Below the pieces are notes generated by a model. The model had not been told where the DNA came from. It saw only the letters and a list, made by a program, of their open reading frames with translations, and did not search any database. Shown one piece after another: positions 44,180 to 52,806 of a stretch of 64,000 nt of DNA. Source of the DNA: Flavobacterium terrisoli (GTDB lineage Bacteria; Bacteroidota; Bacteroidia; Flavobacteriales; Flavobacteriaceae); NCBI RefSeq assembly GCF_030167905.1, contig NZ_JARGNA010000010.1:124001-188000 (forward strand). Direction: 5' to 3'. Made by a program: the position numbers and the translations under genes. The number at the start of each line of letters is the position of its first letter. The stretch's first letter is position 1.

Positions 44180-44941
44180 ATGGCAGACGTTACAAATGGA
44201 AATATCAGCGTTGATATTCAAGACAAAATTGCGACAATAACCTTTAGTCATCCGGCAAGCAATTCATTCCCAGGCGATTTATTGCAGAAGCTGACCGATG
44301 AGTTAAACTCCTTGAGCAGCAACGCCGATGTCAATGTGGTTATCCTGCAAAGCGAAGGCAAAACGTTTTGCGCCGGCGCTTCATTTGATGAACTGCTTTC
44401 CATCTCCGATTTTAAAACCGGTACAACATTCTTTTCGGGTTTTGCCAATGTAATTAATGCGATGCGCAAATGTTCCAAAATCATTATTGGGAAAATTCAG
44501 GGAAAAGCGGTTGGCGGCGGCGTTGGTTTGGCTTCGGCCTGTGATTATGCTTTTGCCTATCAGGATGCTTCTGTCAAGTTATCCGAAATTGCCATCGGTA
44601 TCGGTCCGTTTGTGATTGAACCGGCGGTTTCCCGAAAAATCGGAAAGACCGCGATGGCTGAGTTGACATTGCAACCCAATCATTGGCAAACGGCTGATTG
44701 GGCTTTGGCAAAAGGCTTGTTTGCTGATATTTTTGACAGCTATGGCGAACTAGACGAAGCGACTTTAGCTTTCGCCAAAAAATTGGCCAGCTACAATCCG
44801 GAAGCATTGACGGAACTCAAAAAAGTGTTCTGGGAAGGTACCGAAAACTGGGATGAATTGTTATATGAAAGAGCAGCCATCTCAGGCAAATTAGTGCTTT
44901 CTGATTTTACCAAAAACGCGTTAAGCGAAATTAAAAAGTAA
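44180..44941 (+). CDS. Enoyl-CoA hydratase/isomerase family protein
   Basis: The product is a 253-aa crotonase-fold enzyme. The CoA-binding and oxyanion-hole segment FCAGASFDEL (64-72) and GGGVGLASACD (112-122) are present. The second catalytic Glu is E136 (LSEIAIG), but the first catalytic Glu, normally in GGGCEL, is Gly116 here. This form occurs in methylglutaconyl-CoA hydratases (leucine breakdown) and some isomerases, so classical hydratase activity is not certain. It may be cotranscribed with queD, although queD also has its own -7 box. Confidence 0.85.
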   Translation: MADVTNGNISVDIQDKIATITFSHPASNSFPGDLLQKLTDELNSLSSNADVNVVILQSEGKTFCAGASFDELLSISDFKTGTTFFSGFANVINAMRKCSKIIIGKIQGKAVGGGVGLASACDYAFAYQDASVKLSEIAIGIGPFVIEPAVSRKIGKTAMAELTLQPNHWQTADWALAKGLFADIFDSYGELDEATLAFAKKLASYNPEALTELKKVFWEGTENWDELLYERAAISGKLVLSDFTKNALSEIKK

Positions 44942-44942
44942 G

Positions 44943-44950
44943 TATCTTTG
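44943..44950 (+). promoter_or_regulatory. -7 promoter box of queD
   Basis: TATCTTTG, 19 bases before the ATG and starting one base after the upstream stop. Confidence 0.5.
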
Positions 44951-44969
44951 TGGCGTAAAAAATTCTTTC

Positions 44970-45422
44970 ATGAGTAACATCAGAATCACCAAACAATTTT
45001 CTTTCGAAACCGGACATGCGTTGTATGGCTATGACGGCAAATGCAAAAATGTACACGGGCACAGCTATAAATTGTCGGTGACTGTGATTGGCCAACCTAT
45101 TGCCGATACTTCCAATGTGAAATTCGGAATGGTAATTGACTTCTCTGATTTGAAAAAAATTGTGAAAGAAGAAATTGTGGATATTTTCGACCACGCTACC
45201 GTTTTCAATAAAAATACGCCGCATGTTGAATTGGCTGCCGAATTAAAATCGCGTGGGCATCATGTGATTTTGGTGGATTACCAACCGACGAGCGAAAATA
45301 TGGTTACGGATTTTGCCCAAAAAATAAAAAAACGTTTGCCAAAGGACATTCTTTTGCATTCGCTAAAACTTCAGGAAACCGAAACTTCTTTTGCCGAATG
45401 GTACGCTTCGGATAATCTATAA
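44970..45422 (+). CDS. queD: 6-carboxytetrahydropterin synthase (QueD family)
   Basis: The product is a 150-aa zinc enzyme of the 6-pyruvoyl-tetrahydropterin synthase fold, making the queuosine precursor. Zinc ligands are H16, H29 and H31 (HGH), the catalytic Cys is C25, and a later catalytic His and Glu lie in FDHATVF and LQETETSFAEW. A TSEN motif is present. It could equally act in pterin synthesis; the Cys-xxx-HGH spacing is the QueD form. It lies ten bases before lpxH. Confidence 0.88.
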   Translation: MSNIRITKQFSFETGHALYGYDGKCKNVHGHSYKLSVTVIGQPIADTSNVKFGMVIDFSDLKKIVKEEIVDIFDHATVFNKNTPHVELAAELKSRGHHVILVDYQPTSENMVTDFAQKIKKRLPKDILLHSLKLQETETSFAEWYASDNL

Positions 45423-45431
45423 TCGACATTC

Positions 45432-46184
45432 ATGCAGATTTCTCCCAACAAAAAAATCTATTTTGCTTCCGACCAACATCTTGGCGCGCCAACGCCCGAG
45501 TTGAGTTTTCCGCGGGAACAAAAGTTTGTAAAATGGCTGGATGAAGTCAAAAAAGATGCCGATGCCATTTTCCTGTTAGGGGATTTGTTTGATTTTTGGT
45601 TTGAATACAAAACCGTGGTACCAAAAGGCTTTGTTCGTGTTTTGGGCAAATTGGCCGAAATTCGCGACAGCGGTATTCCGATTTACTTTTTTGTAGGCAA
45701 CCATGATTTGTGGATGAATGATTATTTCCAAACCGAACTCAACATTCCAGTATATCACGACAATCAGGAATTTACCTTTAATGACAAAACGTTTTTAATC
45801 GGTCACGGTGACGGAAAAGGACCGGGTGACAAAGGGTACAAACGGATGAAAAAAGTATTTACAAGTCCGTTTTCAAAATGGCTTTACCGCTGGCTGCATC
45901 CGGATATCGGAGTGAAATTGGCACAATACCTATCGGTGAAAAACAAATTAATTTCCGGCGATGCCGATGTAAAATTCCTGGGCGAAGAAAACGAATGGCT
46001 GGTACAATATGCCAAACGCAAACTCGAAACCAAACATTACAACTATCTTATTTTTGGACACAGGCATCTTCCGATGGTCATTAAAGTAGGCGAAAACTCC
46101 GAATATGTAAATCTGGGCGACTGGATTGGGTATTTTACTTATGGCGTTTTTGATGGAAAGAATTTTGAGTTGAAGGAGTATTAA
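45432..46184 (+). CDS. lpxH: UDP-2,3-diacylglucosamine diphosphatase
   Basis: The product is a 250-aa metallophosphoesterase that makes lipid X in lipid A synthesis at the inner-membrane surface. Metal motifs are D14-Q-H16 (ASDQHLGA), GD51LFDFW, GNHD in FVGNHDLW, GHGDG, and the final GHRHLP. The length and motif spacing fit LpxH. It shares an operon with queD and is followed one base later by a hypothetical gene. Confidence 0.93.
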   Translation: MQISPNKKIYFASDQHLGAPTPELSFPREQKFVKWLDEVKKDADAIFLLGDLFDFWFEYKTVVPKGFVRVLGKLAEIRDSGIPIYFFVGNHDLWMNDYFQTELNIPVYHDNQEFTFNDKTFLIGHGDGKGPGDKGYKRMKKVFTSPFSKWLYRWLHPDIGVKLAQYLSVKNKLISGDADVKFLGEENEWLVQYAKRKLETKHYNYLIFGHRHLPMVIKVGENSEYVNLGDWIGYFTYGVFDGKNFELKEY

Positions 46185-46185
46185 A

Positions 46186-46794
46186 ATGAGATTTTTTATA
46201 CTATGCTTGTCTCTTTTAACTTTTTTGAGCAATGCTCAAGAAGAATCATCGATAGATACTTTGACAATTAATTGTGATTCTATTTATTCTAAAAAAGGGC
46301 TTTCCATTTCACACATTATAAACAAAAAGGAGAATCAAGACGGTTATTCCGGCGAAAAAAACTCGGTCTTTATTTTTCGAAAATCTGAAAAAGAGATTTT
46401 TAGAGATGCTATTTTCAGCACTGTTCAGGAAATTAATTTTAAAGATTTCAATAATGATAATGTCAAAGACATTCTAATCCAGAATACATCAGATGTTAGA
46501 AGCAATTGGACTTATATTTTATATTTAGTTAATCCAAAAGATTATACATTAACCAAAGTCAAAGGTTTTGATGAAATCAAAAATCCAACTTATAATACAG
46601 AATACGATATTGTTGAAGGTTCTGCTGTTTCAGGGCGTGACTATACTTCTTTCTATAAAATTATAAAAAATCGCATTTATGATTATGAGATAATCATTTA
46701 TGATGACCATGGAGAAGATGACAATTATGACAAAGCATATAACAAAGCCATAAAGGAAATTCTAAGAAAAAACAAAAACTTTCCAAATAAATAA
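46186..46794 (+). CDS. Secreted hypothetical protein
   Basis: The product has 202 aa with a signal peptide (MRFFILCLSLLTFLSNAQ). The middle section INFKDFNNDNVKDILIQNTS resembles the short Asp/Asn-rich repeats of FG-GAP-like or XAC2610-like proteins, suggesting a calcium-binding loop. The end is charged and Lys-rich. The family is not recognised with confidence. It starts one base after lpxH and is likely in the same transcript. Confidence 0.65.
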   Translation: MRFFILCLSLLTFLSNAQEESSIDTLTINCDSIYSKKGLSISHIINKKENQDGYSGEKNSVFIFRKSEKEIFRDAIFSTVQEINFKDFNNDNVKDILIQNTSDVRSNWTYILYLVNPKDYTLTKVKGFDEIKNPTYNTEYDIVEGSAVSGRDYTSFYKIIKNRIYDYEIIIYDDHGEDDNYDKAYNKAIKEILRKNKNFPNK

Positions 46795-46801
46795 ATGGGT
46801 T

Positions 46802-48496
46802 CTATTGCTTTTTCAAATCCTTCAACCGCAGCTGTACCGTAATAGTGCCGTTGAATTCATTCTCATCAATGCAATACACAGCATCAAACAGGTTTTGATT
46901 TTTGACCAAATCTAATTTCTTTCCTAATCCAAAACCAATAGCCCCAAAACCATCTGAATTATTTTGTTTGACAAATAATTTCAAATGGGCTTCATCAGCA
47001 CCAATCCCTTTGGCGTAGCCGGTATCTTTTAACCCTTTTGTCATAAAGACCGGTGTCATATTTTGTGGCCCAAAAGGTTCAAACTGGTTCAAAATCCGAA
47101 TCAGTTTTTCATTGATGTCGATGAGGTTGATTTCGGCATCGACACAGATTTCAGGCGTCAATAAATCGGGATGAATCGTTTCTTCTACTTTTCTCTCAAA
47201 AGCTTCCTTAAACGCGGCATAATTTTCTTCTTTCAATGTCATTCCGGCAGCATACATATGTCCGCCAAATTGTTCCAAATGTTGCGCACAAGCTTCGAGT
47301 GCATTGTAAATATCAAAATTTTTTACCGAACGGGCTGATGCTGCCAATTTATCGCCACTTTTGGTAAAAACAATCGTCGGGCGATAATACGTTTCCGTCA
47401 ACCGCGACGCGACAATGCCTATTACCCCTTTATGCCAATTTTTGTCATAAACCACGGTAGTGAATTTATCCGTTTCCTGGTTTATCTCTATTTGATCTAA
47501 GGCTTCAGTAGTAATTTGCTTGTCCAAATCTTTTCGGTCACTGTTATGCTGTTCAATTTCAGAGGCGAAAATCTCAGCTTGGTCTAAATCGTATTCCGTT
47601 AGCAAAGCCACTGCTTCATTGCCGTGCTTGATTCTTCCTGCCGCGTTGATTCTTGGCGCAATGATAAAAACGACATCGGTAATCGTCAAGACTTTTTTCT
47701 TTATATTCTGAACCAAAGCCTTAATTCCCGGACGCGGATTGGCGTTGATGACTTCCAAACCAAACTTAGCCAAGGTCCGGTTTTCACCCGTAATCGGAAC
47801 TATATCGGCAGCAATGGCGGTGGCCACCAAATCTAAATAAGGAACCAAATCTTCAATCGTTTGGTTTCTGTTTTGTGCCAAAGCCTGAATCAATTTAAAC
47901 CCTACGCCACAACCACACAATTCGTCATAAGGATAATCACAATCTTCTCTTTTGGGATCGAGAACGGCCACGGCTTCGGGTAAAAATTCACCCGGGCGAT
48001 GGTGATCACAAATGATAAAATCGATGTTTTTGTTTTTGGCGTAAGCCACATGGTCAATCGATTTGATGCCGCAATCCAAAGCAATAATCAGCGAACAACC
48101 GTTGTCGTCAGCATAGTCGATGCCTTTATACGAAATCCCATAACCTTCATCATAACGATCAGGAATATAAGTCGCGACATTGGGATAATAACTTTTGAGA
48201 TAACTCGACATCAGCGAAACCGCTGTGGTTCCATCGACATCATAATCTCCAAAAACCAAAATATTTTCTCCATTGGCAATCGCTGTTTCAATTCGGGAAA
48301 CTGCTTTGTCCATGTCTTTCATCAGATATGGATTGTGCAAATCTTCCAGACTCGGACGGAAAAACTGTCGTGCCTCGGCATAAGTTTCAATGCCTCTTTG
48401 CACCAAAAGCGTCGCAATCAATTCGTCCACTTTTAATTCAGTAGCCAAAGCTTTTACTTTTTTGGAATCGGGTTTGGGTTTAAGTGTCCAGCGCAT
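46802..48496 (-). CDS. recJ: Single-stranded-DNA-specific exonuclease RecJ
   Basis: The product is a 564-aa DHH-superfamily 5'-3' exonuclease used in recombination and mismatch repair. The manganese-binding motifs are FGDYDVDG and ICDHHRPG, with further ligands in LDCGIKSID and APRINAAGRI. The DHHA1 motif is GGHMYAAGM. The length is normal. It is preceded by a perfect -7 box at 48541-48548 and short direct repeats. Confidence 0.94.
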   Translation of the reverse strand: MRWTLKPKPDSKKVKALATELKVDELIATLLVQRGIETYAEARQFFRPSLEDLHNPYLMKDMDKAVSRIETAIANGENILVFGDYDVDGTTAVSLMSSYLKSYYPNVATYIPDRYDEGYGISYKGIDYADDNGCSLIIALDCGIKSIDHVAYAKNKNIDFIICDHHRPGEFLPEAVAVLDPKREDCDYPYDELCGCGVGFKLIQALAQNRNQTIEDLVPYLDLVATAIAADIVPITGENRTLAKFGLEVINANPRPGIKALVQNIKKKVLTITDVVFIIAPRINAAGRIKHGNEAVALLTEYDLDQAEIFASEIEQHNSDRKDLDKQITTEALDQIEINQETDKFTTVVYDKNWHKGVIGIVASRLTETYYRPTIVFTKSGDKLAASARSVKNFDIYNALEACAQHLEQFGGHMYAAGMTLKEENYAAFKEAFERKVEETIHPDLLTPEICVDAEINLIDINEKLIRILNQFEPFGPQNMTPVFMTKGLKDTGYAKGIGADEAHLKLFVKQNNSDGFGAIGFGLGKKLDLVKNQNLFDAVYCIDENEFNGTITVQLRLKDLKKQ

Positions 48497-48499
48497 TAT

Positions 48500-48530
48500 G
48501 AATTACGAATTGAAAATTAGGAATTACGAA
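48500..48530. repeat. Short direct repeat upstream of recJ
   Basis: gaattacgaa occurs at 48500-48509 and 48521-48530 (21-bp period, two helical turns), in the non-coding gap between recJ and ade. Confidence 0.4.
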
Positions 48531-48540
48531 GTATATTCAA

Positions 48541-48548
48541 CAAAAATA
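48541..48548 (-). promoter_or_regulatory. -7 promoter box of recJ
   Basis: TATTTTTG on the minus strand, 44 bases before the recJ ATG. Confidence 0.5.
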
Positions 48549-48618
48549 GGAAAAGAACAACAAGATATGCTGTAGTTTTTGTGTACATTTTATAAATAAA
48601 AACCAAAATAATATTCGC

Positions 48619-48626
48619 TACATTTG
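48619..48626 (+). promoter_or_regulatory. -7 promoter box of ade
   Basis: TACATTTG, 19 bases before the ATG. Confidence 0.6.
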
Positions 48627-48645
48627 AATTATAAAAGTAAATAAA

Positions 48646-50265
48646 ATGCAGATTCAAGGTCAGATTGTCGATATCGAAAACAAAAGAATTTATTCGGGTG
48701 AAGTAACTGTTGCCAATGGAAAGATTGTTTCCGTTACGGAGAAAAATCACGATGTCAAAAACTACATTCTTCCCGGATTTATTGATGCGCATATTCACAT
48801 CGAAAGCTCGATGCTTGTGCCTTCTGAATTTGCTAAAATTGCCGTTTTGCATGGAACGGTTGGCACCATTTCCGATCCGCATGAGATTGCCAACGTACTC
48901 GGGAAAGCCGGTGTGCATTATATGATTGACAATGGCAAAAAAGTACCGTTGAAGTTTCATTTTGGCGCGCCATCTTGTGTTCCTGCTACGTTTTTTGAAA
49001 CGGCCGGTGCCGTGATTGATTCGGAGCAAATCAAAGAACTCATGGCGTTGCCCGATATTTATTATTTGTCTGAAATGATGAATTATCCAGGCGTTTTGTT
49101 TGACGATGCAGAAGTCATGAAGAAAATTGCCTGGGCCAAACATTTCAACAAACCCGTTGACGGCCATGCGCCGGGATTGCGCGGCGAACCGATTAAAAAA
49201 TACATTGCTGCCGGAATCACAACCGACCATGAATGTTTTACCCATGACGAAGCCGCCGAGAAATTATCGCTTGGGATGAAAGTTATTATCCGTGAAGGCA
49301 GCGCTGCCAAAAACTTTGAAGCCTTAATCGATTTGCTACCCGAAAATTACGAAAACATGATGTTCTGTTCGGATGACAAACATCCGGACGATTTGATTTT
49401 GGGACACATCAACCAACTTTGCGCCCGCGCTGTGGCTAAAGGCGTCGATATTTTCAAAATCCTGCAGGTCGCCTGCATCAATCCGGTGAAACATTATAAA
49501 ATGGAAGTTGGCTTATTAAAACCCAATGATGCTGCGGATTTTATAGTCGTGGAAGATTTGATTCATTTCAATGTGAAACAAACGTATATCAATGGCGAAT
49601 TGGTGGCCGAAAACGGTCAGTCATTTGTGCCACATGTCGAATTTGGCAAACCCAATAATTTTAATACCTCAGCCAAAGTTTTAAGCGATTTTGAGATTTC
49701 TTCTTCAGCCAAAACCATACGTGTCATCGAAGCTTTGGAAGGCCAATTGATTACCAATGAAATTCATCATAGTTCCTTTTTACAAAATGGAAAGCTGGTA
49801 TCTGATACCGAAAATGACATCCTGAAAATGGCCGTGGTGAATCGTTATGAAAACGCACCGCCGGCTGTCGCTTTTATCAAAAATTTTGGACTAAAAAAAG
49901 GCGCGATTGCGAGTTCGGTAGCACACGACTGCCATAATATCGTGGTCGTTGGCGCTTCCGATGAAGAAATTTTGAGTGCGGTAAACCTCATCATCCAAAA
50001 CACTGGTGGAATCTGTGCCGTAAACGGCTCCGATAAAAAATCGTTGGCTTTGCCCGTGGCCGGCATCATGAGTGACCAAAACGGTTGGGAAGCCGGACGT
50101 TTGTACCAGGAAATTGACGCAATGGCAAAAGATTTAGGCAGTAGTTTAAAAGCCCCGTTTATGACGCTTTCGTTTATGGCGTTATTGGTGATTCCCGATT
50201 TGAAATTATCGGATAAGGGTTTGTTCAGTGGAAACAGTTTTTCTTTTGTGGATTTGGAAGTTTGA
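48646..50265 (+). CDS. ade: Adenine deaminase
   Basis: The product is a 539-aa amidohydrolase-superfamily enzyme that converts adenine to hypoxanthine. Metal ligands H49 and H51 lie in [13 protein letters not shown]. The segment [16 protein letters not shown] and [11 protein letters not shown] are the conserved metal and substrate region. The C-terminal [13 protein letters not shown] is typical of the bacterial adenine deaminase type. It has its own promoter and a hairpin beyond the stop. Confidence 0.92.
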   Translation: MQIQGQIVDIENKRIYSGEVTVANGKIVSVTEKNHDVKNYILPGFIDAHIHIESSMLVPSEFAKIAVLHGTVGTISDPHEIANVLGKAGVHYMIDNGKKVPLKFHFGAPSCVPATFFETAGAVIDSEQIKELMALPDIYYLSEMMNYPGVLFDDAEVMKKIAWAKHFNKPVDGHAPGLRGEPIKKYIAAGITTDHECFTHDEAAEKLSLGMKVIIREGSAAKNFEALIDLLPENYENMMFCSDDKHPDDLILGHINQLCARAVAKGVDIFKILQVACINPVKHYKMEVGLLKPNDAADFIVVEDLIHFNVKQTYINGELVAENGQSFVPHVEFGKPNNFNTSAKVLSDFEISSSAKTIRVIEALEGQLITNEIHHSSFLQNGKLVSDTENDILKMAVVNRYENAPPAVAFIKNFGLKKGAIASSVAHDCHNIVVVGASDEEILSAVNLIIQNTGGICAVNGSDKKSLALPVAGIMSDQNGWEAGRLYQEIDAMAKDLGSSLKAPFMTLSFMALLVIPDLKLSDKGLFSGNSFSFVDLEV

Positions 50266-50275
50266 AAAAGCACAT

Positions 50276-50331
50276 AGAATATAGAAAAGACAATTCGGAA
50301 AGTCTATTTTCTATATTCTATTCTCTTTTTT
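50276..50331. terminator. Imperfect hairpin between ade and rsmI
   Basis: The arms agaatatagaaaagac and gtctattttctatattct pair with a two-base bulge; a run of T (50325-50331) follows on plus. It is AT-rich and serves the convergent genes. Confidence 0.6.
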
Positions 50332-51040
50332 AGCTACGCTCAGTTCGGCTTTGCCTCGGGTCTTTTAGTGAAATTTTTCCACCAACCACAGCCACGATTT
50401 CTCCTTTGGGTGGTTTGGTTTCAAAGTGTTTCAAGACCTCAGCGGCAGTTCCGCGAATGGTTTCTTCGTGTAGCTTGGATAATTCCCTGGAAACCGAAAC
50501 CGGTCGGTCAGCGCCAAAATACTGTACAAATTCGGTTAACGTTTTGACCAATTTGTGTGGCGACACATAAAAAATCATCGTTCTGCTTTCTTCGGCTAAC
50601 GCCACATATCTTGTTTGCCTGCCTTTTTTTTCGGGTAAAAAGCCTTCGAAGACGAATCGGTCATTGGGCAAACCACTGTTGACCAACGCCGGTACAAATG
50701 CGGTAGCACCGGGCAAACAATCGACTTCAATATGATTCTCCACACAAGCGCGTGTCAGCAAAAATCCGGGGTCCGAAATCGCGGGCGTTCCGGCATCGCT
50801 AATCAAGGCAATCGATTCTCCGGCCTGCAAACGCTTCACCAAATTCTCCACGGTTTTGTGTTCGTTGTACATATGATGACTGTGCATGTGCGTTGTAATC
50901 TCGAAATGTTTGAGGAGTTTTCCGCTGGTGCGTGTGTCTTCCGCCAAAATCAAATCAACTTCCTTCAAAACTTTTATCGCTCTGAAAGTCATGTCTTCTA
51001 AGTTGCCGATAGGCGTAGGAACAATGTATAGTTTGGACAT
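50330..51040 (-). CDS. rsmI: 16S rRNA (cytidine1402-2'-O)-methyltransferase
   Basis: The product is a 236-aa SAM-dependent tetrapyrrole-methylase-fold enzyme that methylates C1402 of 16S rRNA. Conserved parts are PTPIGNLEDMTFRA, AEDTRTSGKLL, SDAGTPAISDPG and LPGATAFVPAL. Its ATG abuts the stop of the upstream acidic-protein gene, so the pair is translated together. The C-terminal LKDPRQSRTERS extension is unusual, and its DNA lies inside the convergent terminator region. Confidence 0.93.
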   Translation of the reverse strand: MSKLYIVPTPIGNLEDMTFRAIKVLKEVDLILAEDTRTSGKLLKHFEITTHMHSHHMYNEHKTVENLVKRLQAGESIALISDAGTPAISDPGFLLTRACVENHIEVDCLPGATAFVPALVNSGLPNDRFVFEGFLPEKKGRQTRYVALAEESRTMIFYVSPHKLVKTLTEFVQYFGADRPVSVSRELSKLHEETIRGTAAEVLKHFETKPPKGEIVAVVGGKISLKDPRQSRTERS

Positions 51041-51982
51041 TTAAGCGAATTTTTTCTCCACAACTTCCATAAAGCGCTCGATATATTCTTCTTTACCAAC
51101 CCAGTAATTATAGTCGGGAATGACCATTTCGTTCAAAAAGTTTTTGGCTTCTTCCAAATCATCAAACGTATTCAATTGTGACAGTACGCGGTTAAAATCT
51201 TCGTTGCTTCCGCTAAAAAGATTATTGACAAAAGCCACTCTGTCATTGAGCCCGATTTCAATAGTCTTTGAAAAAGTGGTGTTTAATGAAGTTGTTTTAG
51301 GTTCGTCTACAGGCAATGCCGTTCTGATTTCTTCTCTCGTTTCCGCTGGAGTTTCAGTTGAAAAAAGCGATACTTCATTAGGCTTTACAAAAACAGGATC
51401 CACATAATTCTCGCCCAACAAATCCTCTAAGGCAACATGTTTGGTTTCCGGTTTCAGTTCTGAAGCGGTTTGCTTCGCCAGTTCGCTATCGCTCGGGTCG
51501 TCTTCCTCATCATCATCGTCACCCAGTTCAAAAATAGGTTTGAAAACAGGTTCTTCTTCCTCGGTTTCAGTTACAACCTCTTCTTCCGGTTCTTCTTCCA
51601 AAACAGGCTCGACCTCTTCTTCTGCTTCTTCTGAAACGATGTTTTCCTCTTCAGGTTCATTATCGCTTGTGTCTTCCGCTTCTTCAGTCTCCGGTTCAGC
51701 TTCAGCCACAACTTCAGCCACAGGTTCTTCAGTCGGTTTTACCTCAAAAACTACTTCTTTTGGCGTTTCATCCTCCAAATGTTGTGCTAATTTCTCTTCC
51801 AAAACCGCAGTTTCAACATCATCTTTTACCGATTCAAAATTGTCCTGGTAAAACTTTAAAACGGTCAGTGTTTCGTATAATTTTTGGGTTTCTTTATACA
51901 GTTGATCAACCTCCGATTTGTTTTTTAGTTTTAAAATTCGGTGTGCAATGCTGATTAATTCTGACTCTAATCTTTTTTTCAT
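51041..51982 (-). CDS. Acidic hypothetical protein upstream of rsmI
   Basis: The product has 313 aa. Residues 1-60 form a helical, Lys/Glu-rich N-terminus (MKKRLESELISIAHRILKLK). Residues 70-170 are extremely Glu/Asp-rich and probably disordered. The C-terminal 75 residues (GLNDRVAFVNNLFSGSNEDF, then NYWVGKEEYIERFMEVVEKKF) look like a compact folded domain. I do not recognise a family of known function. The start at 51982 was preferred over one 19 codons upstream. The stop abuts the rsmI start, suggesting a ribosome-linked role, which is inference. Confidence 0.7.
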   Translation of the reverse strand: MKKRLESELISIAHRILKLKNKSEVDQLYKETQKLYETLTVLKFYQDNFESVKDDVETAVLEEKLAQHLEDETPKEVVFEVKPTEEPVAEVVAEAEPETEEAEDTSDNEPEEENIVSEEAEEEVEPVLEEEPEEEVVTETEEEEPVFKPIFELGDDDDEEDDPSDSELAKQTASELKPETKHVALEDLLGENYVDPVFVKPNEVSLFSTETPAETREEIRTALPVDEPKTTSLNTTFSKTIEIGLNDRVAFVNNLFSGSNEDFNRVLSQLNTFDDLEEAKNFLNEMVIPDYNYWVGKEEYIERFMEVVEKKFA

Positions 51983-52082
51983 GTGTTTTGAAATTATATG
52001 GAATACGCTTGTATTTTTTGTTAATTTTCTTCCGTTCAATTTATTTAACCTTGGGAAGAAGTCACCTTAATTAAAATTTTTC

Positions 52083-52090
52083 TACATTTG
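52083..52090 (+). promoter_or_regulatory. -7 promoter box of tdk
   Basis: TACATTTG, 91 bases before the chosen tdk ATG. The leader is longer than for most genes here. Confidence 0.5.
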
Positions 52091-52181
52091 AATCGACGTA
52101 AAAATAGAAAAAAATGATGTCGGTTTGTTTTCGTTACAAAGTAATAAAAACTATTCATTTTTAGCGCAAGAAAAATACAAA

Positions 52182-52802
52182 ATGTTTCTCGAAAATACAG
52201 TAAATCATAAAGAACAATTTGGTTGGATTGAAGTCATCTGCGGATCGATGTTTTCGGGTAAAACAGAAGAACTCATCCGCCGATTAAAAAGGGCTCAATT
52301 TGCCAAACAAAAGGTCGAAATTTTCAAACCTTCCATCGATACACGCTACGATGAAGAAATGGTGGTTTCCCACAATAAAAACGAAATCCGTTCGACTCCC
52401 GTTCCGGCCGCTGCCAATATCCGAATTTTGGCGCAAGGCTGTGATGTAGTTGGTATTGACGAAGCCCAGTTTTTTGATGACGAAATCATAGCGGTTTGCA
52501 ATGATTTGGCCAACTCCGGCATTCGCGTCATCGTGGCTGGTTTGGACATGGATTTTAAAGGCAATCCTTTTGGTCCGATGCCGGCGCTGATGGCCACGGC
52601 AGAATATGTAACCAAAGTGCACGCCGTTTGTACCCGAACCGGGAATTTAGCGCATTACAGTTTCCGAAAAAATGACAATGACAAATTGGTCATGCTCGGT
52701 GAAACCGAAGAATACGAACCCTTGAGCAGGGCTGCTTATTTCAATGCCATGCGTGAAAACATGGTGGTAAAAGACGCCGAAAATCTCTCTAAAGAAGAAT
52801 AA
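52182..52802 (+). CDS. tdk: Thymidine kinase (type II)
   Basis: The product has 206 aa and makes dTMP in the salvage route. The P-loop is [10 protein letters not shown], the Mg-binding DEAQFF follows, and the thymidine loop is in [15 protein letters not shown]. Where type II kinases usually carry Zn-binding CxxC, only the first Cys remains (CTRTG), so the zinc site is probably lost. It lies four bases before murF-alr. The start at 52182 gives a normal N-terminus; a longer frame from 52125 adds 19 residues with no homology. Confidence 0.92.
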   Translation: MFLENTVNHKEQFGWIEVICGSMFSGKTEELIRRLKRAQFAKQKVEIFKPSIDTRYDEEMVVSHNKNEIRSTPVPAAANIRILAQGCDVVGIDEAQFFDDEIIAVCNDLANSGIRVIVAGLDMDFKGNPFGPMPALMATAEYVTKVHAVCTRTGNLAHYSFRKNDNDKLVMLGETEEYEPLSRAAYFNAMRENMVVKDAENLSKEE

Positions 52803-52806
52803 CCCT

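Noticed and set aside
48517-49245. A 242-codon open frame on the minus strand, opposite ade
   Set aside because: It lies antisense to the well-supported adenine deaminase, has no promoter box or family motif and is rich in His/Asn/Arg, as shadow frames of this gene would be.
51441-51851. A Ser-rich plus-strand frame opposite the acidic protein
   Set aside because: Its Ser repeats are only the antisense reading of the Glu/Asp codons of the gene at 51041-51982.
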